A DNA stretch of 7,202 nucleotides from Chloroflexota bacterium (GTDB lineage: Bacteria > Chloroflexota > Dehalococcoidia > GIF9 > UBA5629), in contig JAPLHJ010000284.1 in the NCBI GenBank assembly GCA_026389675.1, forward strand, positions 1 through 7,202, given 5' to 3'. Below are positions 1 through 6,561 of the stretch, piece after piece (the first letter of the stretch is position 1; every line of letters begins with the position of its first letter). The position numbers were made by a program, and so were the translations under genes. Below the pieces are notes generated by a model that made no database searches, had not been told where the DNA came from, and was given only the letters and a program-made list of their open reading frames with translations.

Positions 1-1307
1 ATAAAGATGGCACGGAACATATAGAACGCGGTCATAAACACCGTGATAATAGCCAGGCCGAATAAAACCGGGTTATTGGTGAATGCCGATACCAGGATCT
101 CATCCTTGCTCCAGAATCCGGCCAGCGGCCAGATACCTGCCAGGCTCAACGCGCCGATCACAAAAGTAATATATGTCAAGGGCATGGCTTTTCTCAACCC
201 GCCCATCAGCAGCATACCAAAGGTCCCGGTCCCGTGGTTGACGCTGCCCGACCCGAGGAACAGCAGTGCCTTGAAAAAAGCGTGTGTGAAAAGATGGAAT
301 ATGCCGATGGCCACGCTGCCCACCCCCAGGCCCAGCATCATAAATCCTAACTGGCTGATCGTGGAATAGGCCAATACCCGTTTTATATCGTTCATCACCA
401 GCCCTATACTGGCGGCGAATATCGCGGTGAAAGCTCCAATGACGGCCACCACGGTCATGGCCTCGGCGGAGTGTGAGAAGAGCGGGTAAAATCTTGCCAC
501 CAGGAACACACCTGCGGCGACCATGGTAGCCGCATGTATCAGGGCGCTGACCGGGGTAGGGCCTTCCATGGCATCCGGCAACCAGACGTGCAGCGGAAAT
601 TGAGCGGACTTGCCGGCTGCGCCGGAAAAGATGCCGATAGCTACCCAGGTAAGGGTTGTCCCTGCCAGAGTACCGGCGGCAACCAGTTTATACAGGGTTT
701 CCGTATCGAAAGTACCTGTCTGGGCATATAAAATCAGTATCGCAGCCAGGAACCCGAAATCCCCCAGCCTGGTTACGATAAAGGCTTTTTTAGCCGCATT
801 CGCCGCGGAAGGCTTATGAAACCAGAAGCCGATAAGCAGGTAAGAGCCCAGCCCGACGCCTTCCCAGAATACGAACATGAAGAGGATATTGTTTGCCAGC
901 ACCAGCCCCAGCATGCAGGCTGTGAACAGCGACATGAAGGCATAATACCTGAGATATCCCGGGTCACCTTTCATATAGCCCTGGGAATATATTTGCACCA
1001 TCAAACTGACAAAGGTTACGACCACAACCATAACGGCTGTCAGGGCATCTACCAGAACACCGATATGGATATTAAGGTTGCCGACAACCGCCCACTGTAT
1101 ATCGTCAACCAGCAACATGTGATCAGGCGCCGCGATGACAGCGCCCAATACCCACAGGGACAGTGCGCAGGATATACCTACAGTTCCTATGGTCAGATAG
1201 CCGCCGACCCTGGGATATTTACTCAGGAAAGGCCTGAGTACCAGCCCGATAAACAGGAAGGAGAAGAACGGCAGCAAGAAAATAAGCCAGGGAACCTGCG
1301 TCGGCAT
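1..1307 (-). CDS. nuoL: NADH-quinone oxidoreductase subunit L (NuoL), partial: C-terminus beyond the left edge
   Basis: NuoL is the large antiporter-like subunit at the far end of the complex I membrane arm and forms one of its proton channels. About 435 codons are visible, from ATG at 1307; family members are usually 600-670 residues, so the last third, including the long lateral helix, is outside the window. Visible family marks are the FWEGVGLGSYLLIGFW segment (about residues 147-162), GKSAQFPLHVWLPDAMEGPTPVSALIHAATMVAAG (about 232-266) and the later MNDIKRVLAYSTISQLG stretch. Glu149 and Lys234 align with the E. coli NuoL proton-channel residues Glu144 and Lys229 at the same spacing. Many hydrophobic helices span the protein. 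The start follows an AAGGA ribosome site 7 nt upstream and shares TAATG with the stop of the preceding small ORF, which points to coupled translation. The frame is open to the window edge. I see no frameshift. Confidence 0.97.
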   Translation of the reverse strand, partial: MPTQVPWLIFLLPFFSFLFIGLVLRPFLSKYPRVGGYLTIGTVGISCALSLWVLGAVIAAPDHMLLVDDIQWAVVGNLNIHIGVLVDALTAVMVVVVTFVSLMVQIYSQGYMKGDPGYLRYYAFMSLFTACMLGLVLANNILFMFVFWEGVGLGSYLLIGFWFHKPSAANAAKKAFIVTRLGDFGFLAAILILYAQTGTFDTETLYKLVAAGTLAGTTLTWVAIGIFSGAAGKSAQFPLHVWLPDAMEGPTPVSALIHAATMVAAGVFLVARFYPLFSHSAEAMTVVAVIGAFTAIFAASIGLVMNDIKRVLAYSTISQLGFMMLGLGVGSVAIGIFHLFTHAFFKALLFLGSGSVNHGTGTFGMLLMGGLRKAMPLTYITFVIGALSLAGIWPLAGFWSKDEILVSAFTNNPVLFGLAIITVFMTAFYMFRAIF

Positions 1308-1501
1308 TATAATTTCCTTAAGACCTCCTCAATGACATGTAACCTTTCCTGAGAAACATATATTTTATAGGGGGCTGATTCCTTCATCTCCAGCTTATCT
1401 GTGTCGGGCAGCAGACGCGTGGGGATACCCTCACCCTCGAAGAATTCCTTCCACATCTCGGCTATCATAAGGTTTGGCGCGCTTTTAACTTGAACCCACA
1501 T
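1307..1501 (-). CDS. Small DUF2007-like protein encoded between nuoK and nuoL (64 aa)
   Basis: This is a soluble 64-residue protein with no membrane helix or signal peptide, set between two membrane subunits of complex I. The layout is a beta strand (WVQVKSAP), a helix (NLMIAEMWKEFFEGEG), IPTRLL, a short acidic/charged loop, then KIYVSQERLHVIEEVLRKL. This resembles the DUF2007 family (proposed signal-transducing proteins): a strand, a helix ending in an E-GIP turn, then a YV-strand and a C-terminal helix. That match is by eye. The ATG lies 4 nt after the nuoK stop with only a weak ribosome site, and its TAA overlaps the nuoL ATG (TAATG), so it is probably made by coupling and co-expressed with the complex. 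A role in assembly or regulation of complex I is inference from position only. The spacing, and an amino-acid pattern that looks like a real protein, argue against a chance ORF. Confidence 0.82.
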   Translation of the reverse strand: MWVQVKSAPNLMIAEMWKEFFEGEGIPTRLLPDTDKLEMKESAPYKIYVSQERLHVIEEVLRKL

Positions 1502-1505
1502 TGCA

Positions 1506-1820
1506 TTACCACTTCAATATATTGAAATTTTCGATATCGACACTCTCGCGGTTCCGGTAGGCCGCAAAGATAATCGCTATACCTACAGCCACCTCGGCGG
1601 CGGCGACCACCATGACAAAGATGGCAAATAGCTGGCCGGTTAAAATAACAGGAGTAACATACCGCGAAAAGGCTATTAATGTGATATTGACGGCGTTGAG
1701 CATTATCTCAACGCACATAATTATCTTGATGACGTTCCTCTGAGTCAGAACGCCGAATAAGCCGATACAGAAAAGCACCGCCGATAAAACCAGGAATTGA
1801 TCCAATCCGACGCTTAACAT
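1506..1820 (-). CDS. nuoK: NADH-quinone oxidoreductase subunit K (NuoK)
   Basis: NuoK (ND4L homologue) is a small antiporter-related membrane subunit that contributes a proton path in the complex I membrane arm. The 104-residue product has the family's three hydrophobic helices (about 8-25, 29-50 and 58-83) and the motifs IMCVEIMLNAVNI and FVMVVAAAEVAVGIAII. Glu38 and Glu76 correspond to E. coli Glu36 and Glu72, the two buried glutamates needed for pumping; the two extra residues between them suggest a slightly longer loop. Length is normal (about 100 aa). The ATG lies in TAATG, overlapping the nuoJ stop by one base, with GGGAG 5 nt upstream. The next gene, a small ORF, starts 4 nt after its TAA rather than nuoL directly. 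Confidence 0.97.
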   Translation of the reverse strand: MLSVGLDQFLVLSAVLFCIGLFGVLTQRNVIKIIMCVEIMLNAVNITLIAFSRYVTPVILTGQLFAIFVMVVAAAEVAVGIAIIFAAYRNRESVDIENFNILKW

Positions 1821-2305
1821 TATTTCTCCCTGATCACAGCTATCGCACCCAGTATGGCCGAAAGCAGTAGCACTGCAGCGATTTCGACAGTCAATAGATA
1901 ACCCGGATCCCCAAACAATGCTTTGCCCAGGGGCTTTATCGTTTCGTTCAGGGGGGCGCTATCCGGCGTGGCAAATGTGACGTTAAGTAAACAAAACAAT
2001 ATGGTCCCGAGCAGAAGAAAAGACACGGCAGCGGCCAGATATTTCAATTTGCCCAGAGGTTGGCCCTGCCGGGCATCCCTGGTAAGCATGATGGCTACGA
2101 TAAGCAAAATGGAGATTGCCCCGACGTAAATCAATATCTGCACTATGGCGAGGAAATCAGCATGCAGCAGCAGGTAAATACCGGCCACCGTCATAAACAG
2201 CAGTATCAGGCACAGCGCTGCTCTAAATATATCACGTACCGCTATGACGGCTATCGCCGATACCACAGCCAGCACTGCGAAAAGGTAAAATACTAAATCA
2301 AGCAC
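1820..2305 (-). CDS. nuoJ: NADH-quinone oxidoreductase subunit J (NuoJ)
   Basis: NuoJ (ND6 homologue) is a membrane subunit near the junction of the arms; its third helix changes shape during the catalytic cycle and links quinone chemistry to the proton channels. The 161-residue product has five hydrophobic segments (about 3-22, 27-48, 52-73, 89-109 and 138-158). The strongest evidence is the conserved HADFLAIVQILIYVGAISILLIVAIMLT stretch, at about residues 48-75, matching the family pattern D-F-A-Q-YVGA. Length is near that of many bacterial NuoJ proteins. Translation begins at GTG, inside the end of nuoI (8-nt overlap), after an AGAGGGG ribosome site. The end overlaps nuoK by one base. Confidence 0.95.
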   Translation of the reverse strand: MLDLVFYLFAVLAVVSAIAVIAVRDIFRAALCLILLFMTVAGIYLLLHADFLAIVQILIYVGAISILLIVAIMLTRDARQGQPLGKLKYLAAAVSFLLLGTILFCLLNVTFATPDSAPLNETIKPLGKALFGDPGYLLTVEIAAVLLLSAILGAIAVIREK

Positions 2306-2843
2306 CGGGTCCCCTCTTTCTCTTACTTAACGGGATAAAGCTCAATTTCTGGCCGCCGACCTTTTTGTTATACAGCAGAAGGCTTTGCTCCGGCAGTTTA
2401 TCATCGAACTGCGGCCTGAAATACGCGCTTGGCTGGTGATTGGCCGACACCGTTAGTTTCTCCTTATTCATGATAAGGTCACCCCGGCGGTATTTTGCGC
2501 ATTCATAGCTCAGCCCCATGGCCAGGGCATCATAAGGGCACGATTCAACACACAGCCCGCAGAAAATGCAGCGTCCCGTATCGATCTCAAATTTATCGAC
2601 GATGAATTTGCTCTCGTCACCCCTGTGAGTAATGATGATTATATTGGCCTGCGGACAGCTTTTGGCGCAGGTGGCGCAACCCGTGCATTTATCGGGAAAC
2701 CACACGAGTTCGTTACCGCGGATCCTTTTGGCAGTGTTCAGCTTCTCGTCGGGATACTGAACTGTAATAGGCGACCTGAAGAGGTGCTTGAAGGTAAGCG
2801 CCATGCCTTTGGCAATACCTATGCCGTAGCGTTCACGCTTCAA
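2298..2843 (-). CDS. nuoI: NADH-quinone oxidoreductase subunit I (NuoI), 2x[4Fe-4S] protein
   Basis: NuoI (TYKY homologue) carries clusters N6a and N6b, which pass electrons to cluster N2 in NuoB. Two ferredoxin-type motifs are intact: CTGCATCAKSCP and CIFCGLCVESCP (Cys56, 59, 62, 66 and Cys95, 98, 101, 105 when numbered from the GTG at 2852; subtract 3 for the TTG start). An N-terminal amphipathic region (GIAKGMALTFKHLFRSPITVQYP) matches the family's membrane-contacting helix. About 50 residues follow the second cluster and the tail is basic. Start choice: a perfect AGGAGG (2852-2857) lies 8 nt before TTG at 2843, giving 181 aa. The upstream in-frame GTG at 2852 (184 aa) overlaps that ribosome site, so TTG is preferred. 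It overlaps nuoH by 11 nt and nuoJ by 8 nt. With no NuoG in the cluster, NuoI may be the entry point for electrons; that is inference. Confidence 0.96.
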   Translation of the reverse strand: MKRERYGIGIAKGMALTFKHLFRSPITVQYPDEKLNTAKRIRGNELVWFPDKCTGCATCAKSCPQANIIIITHRGDESKFIVDKFEIDTGRCIFCGLCVESCPYDALAMGLSYECAKYRRGDLIMNKEKLTVSANHQPSAYFRPQFDDKLPEQSLLLYNKKVGGQKLSFIPLSKRKRGPGA

Positions 2844-3939
2844 CCCTGCCACCTCCTAATGTGAAAAGCCTGGACCAGAGCAGGATTAATAGAGCGGCAA
2901 ATCCAAAATTCAATATGATCATCAACCACTGCATCGTGCCCACCAGTACCTCTATAGCAATAATCAGCATGTTGATGACGGCCATGGGCAGCAAAAACTT
3001 CCAGGCGAACGACATTAATTGGTCGACTCTCAACCGCGGCAGGGTAGCGCGCATCCAGATAATGACACTGAATATCATAAATACCTTGATAATGAACCAG
3101 ATAAGGGGGGGCAGCAGCGGTCCCTGCCAACCACCCAGGAACAGGGTGGTGATGACACCGGCATAGGCCAGCGCTATACCATATTCTCCGAGGTAGAACA
3201 TGGCAAATTTCATGCCGGAGTACTCGATATGGTACCCGGCGACAATCTCCGAATCAGCCTCCAGCAAATCAAAGGGACAGCGGTTCATTTCCGCCAGGCA
3301 GCCCAGGAAAAAGATCATGAATCCCAGCGGCTGCAATAAAATATAGGGTATGGTCTGTGATTCAACGATTTTGATCATGGAGAAAGAACCCGCTACCAGG
3401 GCCACACCGACCAGCGACAGGACCACGGGCAACTCATAGCTAACCATCTGTGCGATTGCCCGCATACCTGCTATCAGCGAATATTTATTGTTGGATGCCC
3501 AGGAGGCCATGAAAATGCCGATTACCGAGATGGAGCTGATCGCTATCACGAAAATGATGCCGACGTTTAAGTCAACTAATATGGCGCCTTCGCTGATGGG
3601 GATAACTGCAAATATCAAAAGTATGGGCACAAAAACTATCACAGGGGCTATGAAATGCAGAAGCTTGTCGGCCTTTTCAGGCACTAAATCCTCTTTCAAA
3701 AGGATTTTAATCGCCGTGGCAATGGGCTGAAAGATTCCTTCCGGGCCGCAACGGTTGGGGCCGGTGCGTATCTGGAAGCGGCCGAGCAAACGCCTCTCCC
3801 ACCAGATAAAAACTATAACCACTGTAAGGATGAAGACAATGATGAGCAGGATACCTACAACGGCGGGCGTGAGATACACTGCCCAGTCCGGCCAGTTTGC
3901 AGCCTTGAGCAGCAGTTGAAATTGATCAAGCAGGGTCAT
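2833..3939 (-). CDS. nuoH: NADH-quinone oxidoreductase subunit H (NuoH)
   Basis: NuoH (ND1 homologue) anchors the Q module on the membrane and forms much of the quinone tunnel. The 368-residue product shows both ND1 signatures: WWERRLLGRFQIRTGPN with GPEGIFQP and LLKED following (residues 47-83), and PFDLLEADSEIVAGYHIEYSG (222-242), which holds the acidic residues of the E-channel. WMRATLPRLRVDQLM (295-309) is also characteristic. About eight family helices are visible, followed by a further hydrophobic segment at about 336-360, making it longer than E. coli NuoH (325 aa). The start is ATG at 3939, in ATGA shared with the nuoD stop (4-nt overlap), with GGAGAG 8 nt upstream. An in-frame ATG at 4005 lies inside nuoD and adds a non-family N-terminus, so it was rejected. 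Its direct contact with nuoD shows that no nuoEFG lies between them. Confidence 0.97.
   Translation of the reverse strand: MTLLDQFQLLLKAANWPDWAVYLTPAVVGILLIIVFILTVVIVFIWWERRLLGRFQIRTGPNRCGPEGIFQPIATAIKILLKEDLVPEKADKLLHFIAPVIVFVPILLIFAVIPISEGAILVDLNVGIIFVIAISSISVIGIFMASWASNNKYSLIAGMRAIAQMVSYELPVVLSLVGVALVAGSFSMIKIVESQTIPYILLQPLGFMIFFLGCLAEMNRCPFDLLEADSEIVAGYHIEYSGMKFAMFYLGEYGIALAYAGVITTLFLGGWQGPLLPPLIWFIIKVFMIFSVIIWMRATLPRLRVDQLMSFAWKFLLPMAVINMLIIAIEVLVGTMQWLMIILNFGFAALLILLWSRLFTLGGGRVEA
2852..2857 (-). promoter_or_regulatory. Ribosome binding site that sets the nuoI start
   Basis: Reading on the minus strand, AGGAGG is followed by an 8-nt spacer and TTG (2843-2841). The in-frame GTG at 2852-2850 begins with the last G of this site and so cannot use it. 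This supports the TTG as the nuoI start. The site lies inside the 3' end of nuoH. Confidence 0.75.
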
Positions 3940-5042
3940 CGGTCTATCTCTCCAAGTACGACATCGATACTGCCGAAGATAATTATCAGGTCGGCAACCT
4001 TCCACCCCATTACCATATCCTGCAGGGCAGTGATATTGATCAAAGTGGGCGGGTAAATATGCACACGGTATGGCGCTATCGATCCGTCGCTCACCACATA
4101 GAAACCTATATTACCCTTGGGAGCTTCAACATACCCGTAGGCTTCGCCCTTGGGCGGCCTGAAAAACTGGGGCATATCCGCGCAAACCGGGCCCTTTGGA
4201 GGTATCTGGGCAATGGCCTGCTCGAGGATGCGTACACTCTGCCTGATCTCCAGCATGCGTACCCAGTACCTGTCGTAACAGTCCCCGCTGTCACCGGTGG
4301 GCACTTCAAAATCAAACCTGTCATAAATGGAATAGGGATCCATCTTGCGTATATCCCATTTCACGCCGCTGGCGCGTAAGACGGGACCGCTTGCCCCGAT
4401 AGCAATGGCCGTATCCCGGGGCAGTATGCCTACTCCCTTGCTGCGGGCCAGCAATATCTCATTCTGCGCCAGCAACTGGTCATATTCATCAATATACCTG
4501 GGCATCTCGGCCAGGAATTTTTTCACCGCCGGCATAAAAGCTTCCGGCAGGTCCTGGCTGACACCGCCGATGCGCATGTAGTTATATAGCAGGCGCTGAC
4601 CGCAGACCATCTCAAACATATCCATGATCTTTTCACGTTCCCGCCACATATAAAGCACCGGGGTCATCATCGCTCCCAGATCATTCAGGAAAAAACCCAC
4701 AGCCATCATATGGCTGGAGATCCTCATTATTTCAGAAAAGATTATGCGCAGATACTCTGCCCTTTCAGGCACCTTGATGGCGCCGACCTTCTCAACCGCC
4801 ATGCAATAGGCGAGGTTATTGGTCATCGACGACAGGTAATCCAACCGGTCGGTGAACGGGATATTCTGGGTATAAGTACGCGTCTCAGCCAGTTTTTCAA
4901 TTCCGCGGTGCAGGTAACCGATGATCGGCTCCAGGCCAACCACGACCTCGCCGTCCAATGTCACGCGTAAGCGGAAAACGCCGTGCGTAGACGGGTGCTG
5001 AGGGCCGATATTCAAATAAAACGGCTCGGTTCGGATGGCCAT
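3936..5042 (-). CDS. nuoD: NADH-quinone oxidoreductase subunit D (NuoD)
   Basis: NuoD (49-kDa homologue) with NuoB forms the quinone-reduction site of complex I. The 368-residue product begins close to the conserved core: LNIGPQHPSTHGVFRL (10-25), IGYLHRGIEKLAETRTYTQN (41-60), and ends with FGSIDVVLGEIDR. His20 and Tyr69 have the same spacing (49) as Thermus His38 and Tyr87, the residues that bind the quinone head, so quinone chemistry is likely retained. It lacks the paired Cys motifs that ligate Ni-Fe in related hydrogenase large subunits, so it is not an Ech- or Mbh-type hydrogenase. It is a stand-alone NuoD, not the NuoCD fusion of E. coli. The ATG at 5042 overlaps the nuoC stop by one base (TAATG), with GGAGGG about 10 nt upstream. 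Confidence 0.98.
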   Translation of the reverse strand: MAIRTEPFYLNIGPQHPSTHGVFRLRVTLDGEVVVGLEPIIGYLHRGIEKLAETRTYTQNIPFTDRLDYLSSMTNNLAYCMAVEKVGAIKVPERAEYLRIIFSEIMRISSHMMAVGFFLNDLGAMMTPVLYMWREREKIMDMFEMVCGQRLLYNYMRIGGVSQDLPEAFMPAVKKFLAEMPRYIDEYDQLLAQNEILLARSKGVGILPRDTAIAIGASGPVLRASGVKWDIRKMDPYSIYDRFDFEVPTGDSGDCYDRYWVRMLEIRQSVRILEQAIAQIPPKGPVCADMPQFFRPPKGEAYGYVEAPKGNIGFYVVSDGSIAPYRVHIYPPTLINITALQDMVMGWKVADLIIIFGSIDVVLGEIDR

Positions 5043-5482
5043 TATAAGTAATCCCTCCGCAGGGGATGGCCGACAAACCCTTCCCAGAGCAGCAGGCGCC
5101 GCAGATCCGGATGTCCGTCAAATTTAATACCGAACAGGTCGAATATCTCCCGCTCCTGGTAATACGCGGCGCGCCAGACCGGCACCACGGACGGTACAAC
5201 CGGATTCTCCCTGTTGAAACAGCGCGTTTTCAATATCAAACTCTGGTTATTTTTCAGGGAAACAAGCCTGTAAACGATCTCCATGTAGTCAAGGAAATCC
5301 ACAGCGGTTACAAACGTCAGATAATCAAAATCCAGGCCGGCCGTGTTCTTCAGGTAGCCGGCAACTTGCAGCAGCTTGTTGGCGTCAACTAAAATATCAG
5401 CTTTACCGGAGGAGATCACCGAGCCGGTAATAGCCTCCTGCAGTTTCTTCCCGGTTTCTTCACAGTTTATTGCGACGGTCAC
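5042..5482 (-). CDS. nuoC: NADH-quinone oxidoreductase subunit C (NuoC)
   Basis: NuoC (30-kDa homologue) is a structural subunit of the Q module that packs against NuoD and carries no cofactor. The C-terminal signature is complete: EREIFDLFGIKFDGHPDLRRLLL followed by GHPLRRDY (about residues 110-145). The N-terminal half has the usual fold pattern, with LVDANKLLQVAGYLK followed by FDYLTFVTAVDF. At 146 residues it is on the short side (often 150-200) and has no C-terminal tail, ending right after the RRDYL motif. The start is GTG at 5482, 20 nt after the nuoB stop, with only a weak and rather distant AGGA, so the N-terminus is the least certain in the operon. The end overlaps nuoD by one base. 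Confidence 0.95.
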   Translation of the reverse strand: MTVAINCEETGKKLQEAITGSVISSGKADILVDANKLLQVAGYLKNTAGLDFDYLTFVTAVDFLDYMEIVYRLVSLKNNQSLILKTRCFNRENPVVPSVVPVWRAAYYQEREIFDLFGIKFDGHPDLRRLLLWEGFVGHPLRRDYL

Positions 5483-5502
5483 TTGGCTTATTATCCTGCT
5501 GC

Positions 5503-6108
5503 TTATTTCAAGGCCAGATTCGGATTGTCAATGGTCCCTTTGATCATTTTGGCGTGCAGTTGCGTGATACCATAGATGAGGCCCTCCGGCCGCGGAGGGC
5601 AACCCGGTATATATACATCTACCGGTAGAATACGGTTTATACCCGGTACAACACTATATGATTCCCTGAATGTGCCGCCGCTGACAGCGCAGGCCCCCAT
5701 GGCGATCACCCACTTAGGTTCGGGCATCTGGTCATAAACCATCCTGATAGCCGGCGCCATCTTCCAGGTTACCGTGCCCGCTACAATCATCAAATCCGCC
5801 TGACGCGGAGACCAGCGGAAGATATCCATGCCAAACCTGGAAACATCGAACCTCGAGGCCGCCATGCCGATCATTTCGAAAGCGCAACAGGCGAGGCCGA
5901 ACATCAGCGGAAAAATCGACCTCTGCCTGGCCCAAGCAATAGCTGTATCCACGGTCGTCAATAACAGATTGCGTTGCAGCTTCTCATCAAGCCATCTATC
6001 CGGGTCAGGAATCTGGCTGGTACACTGCGCATAGAAAGAGTTTATGAGCTGGCCTTCTGCCAGGTCCGCTTCCTGGGGCGTAGATACTTCTGGCCTGTTT
6101 ATTTCCAT
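5503..6108 (-). CDS. nuoB: NADH-quinone oxidoreductase subunit B (NuoB), cluster N2
   Basis: NuoB (PSST homologue) carries the terminal [4Fe-4S] cluster N2, which reduces quinone at the interface with NuoD and NuoH. The 201-residue product has the classic pattern GLACCAFEM (Cys74 and Cys75), VIAMGACAVSGG (Cys140) and YIPGCPPRPEGL (Cys170); all four N2 ligands are present, including the adjacent Cys pair. The segment RWSPRQADLMIVAGTVTWKMAP is also diagnostic. About 45 variable residues precede the conserved core, within the family range. The ATG at 6108 lies inside the end of nuoA (10-nt overlap) after AGGGAG. The nuoC start follows after a 20-nt gap, the longest between genes of this operon. 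Confidence 0.98.
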   Translation of the reverse strand: MEINRPEVSTPQEADLAEGQLINSFYAQCTSQIPDPDRWLDEKLQRNLLLTTVDTAIAWARQRSIFPLMFGLACCAFEMIGMAASRFDVSRFGMDIFRWSPRQADLMIVAGTVTWKMAPAIRMVYDQMPEPKWVIAMGACAVSGGTFRESYSVVPGINRILPVDVYIPGCPPRPEGLIYGITQLHAKMIKGTIDNPNLALK

Positions 6109-6470
6109 TGCAGGGCTCCCTTGCGCCAGGCGTAAAGATATCCAATTGTAAGTATAACCAGGAATACACCCACCGCAACAAGCCCGCCGATACCCAGTTC
6201 CTTGATATTAACGGCCCAGGTGTAGAGGAAGATGGTCAGCATATCCAGCAGAACGAACAGTACTGCGAAGAAATAGTATCTAAAATTGAACTGCACCCAG
6301 TTTTTCCCGATGGTCTGCATTCCACATTCATACTGCCCTGATTTAGTCGGGTTCTTCTTGTGCGGAATCAGGCCTATCAACTGCAGCAGCTTCGGCAAAA
6401 GCGGGATGGTGATGGTAAAACCTATAGCTATTATGAGAAGTATTCCAACATAACCATATTGTTCAAGCAA
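6099..6470 (-). CDS. nuoA: NADH-quinone oxidoreductase subunit A (NuoA), first gene of the operon
   Basis: NuoA (ND3 homologue) is a three-helix membrane subunit whose long first loop touches the quinone site. The 123-residue product has helices at about 7-30, 66-86 and 93-114, and the loop motif GQYECGM (46-51), whose Cys-containing region is the conserved ND3 loop. The second helix reads FVLLDMLTIFLYTWAV. Where most homologues have D-x-E and a PW pair (E. coli Asp79, Glu81), here Asp76 is kept but Leu78 replaces the Glu and Thr replaces the Pro before Trp. The start is a TTG at 6470, about 10 nt after GAGGAG. No better start lies nearby, and the N-terminus then has normal family length. A promoter-like sequence lies just upstream. 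Confidence 0.95.
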   Translation of the reverse strand: MLEQYGYVGILLIIAIGFTITIPLLPKLLQLIGLIPHKKNPTKSGQYECGMQTIGKNWVQFNFRYYFFAVLFVLLDMLTIFLYTWAVNIKELGIGGLVAVGVFLVILTIGYLYAWRKGALQWK

Positions 6471-6504
6471 TTTGTGATATCTCCTCGGTTAAAAGCCGTT
6501 GGAT

Positions 6505-6520
6505 AGTATATTACAATACT
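6505..6520. repeat. Short inverted repeat overlapping the nuo -10 box
   Basis: AGTAT and ATACT form 5-bp arms around a 6-nt spacer. The left arm lies within the -10 element of the predicted nuo promoter. It could be an operator half-site pair, but arms this short in AT-rich DNA also arise by chance. Confidence 0.3.
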
Positions 6521-6534
6521 CAAAAAGATGTCAA
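6505..6534 (-). promoter_or_regulatory. Predicted sigma70-type promoter for the nuo operon
   Basis: On the minus strand a consensus -35 box TTGACA (6534-6529) is separated by 18 nt from TATACT (6510-6505). A start of transcription near 6498 would leave a leader of about 28 nt with GAGGAG before the nuoA TTG. No other good promoter pair was seen before nuoA, and the closely packed genes that follow could all be served by it. No transcription data are available. Confidence 0.7.
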
Positions 6535-6536
6535 AA

Positions 6537-6559
6537 CGAAATTCAGCGAAATTCAGCGA
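6537..6559. repeat. 10-bp tandem repeat between the divergent -35 boxes
   Basis: CGAAATTCAG occurs twice in perfect tandem (6537-6546 and 6547-6556), followed by CGA, the start of a third copy. The 10-bp period is about one helical turn, so both copies face the same side of the DNA. It fills the space between the -35 box facing nuoA (6529-6534) and the -35 box facing rsmD (6562-6567), a position suited to a shared regulator site. No known regulator motif is recognised. Confidence 0.6.
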
Positions 6560-6561
6560 GT

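Noticed and set aside
816..1352. 178-codon open frame on the plus strand
   Set aside because: It lies antisense to nuoL, whose protein sequence is clearly conserved; the translation is rich in Gln, His and Tyr with no family pattern, as expected for a shadow frame.
3940..4005. Longer NuoH starting at ATG 4005
   Set aside because: The added residues are the out-of-frame end of nuoD and do not resemble any ND1 N-terminus; the ATGA overlap with a ribosome site gives a better start at 3939.
4059..4379. 106-codon plus-strand frame opposite nuoD
   Set aside because: Antisense shadow of the strongly conserved NuoD; no independent signal.
3936..6108. Membrane-bound [NiFe] hydrogenase (Ech or Mbh type) instead of complex I
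   Set aside because: NuoD lacks the Cys-x-x-Cys pairs that bind the Ni-Fe site and keeps the quinone-site His and Tyr; subunits A, J and K are of complex I type.
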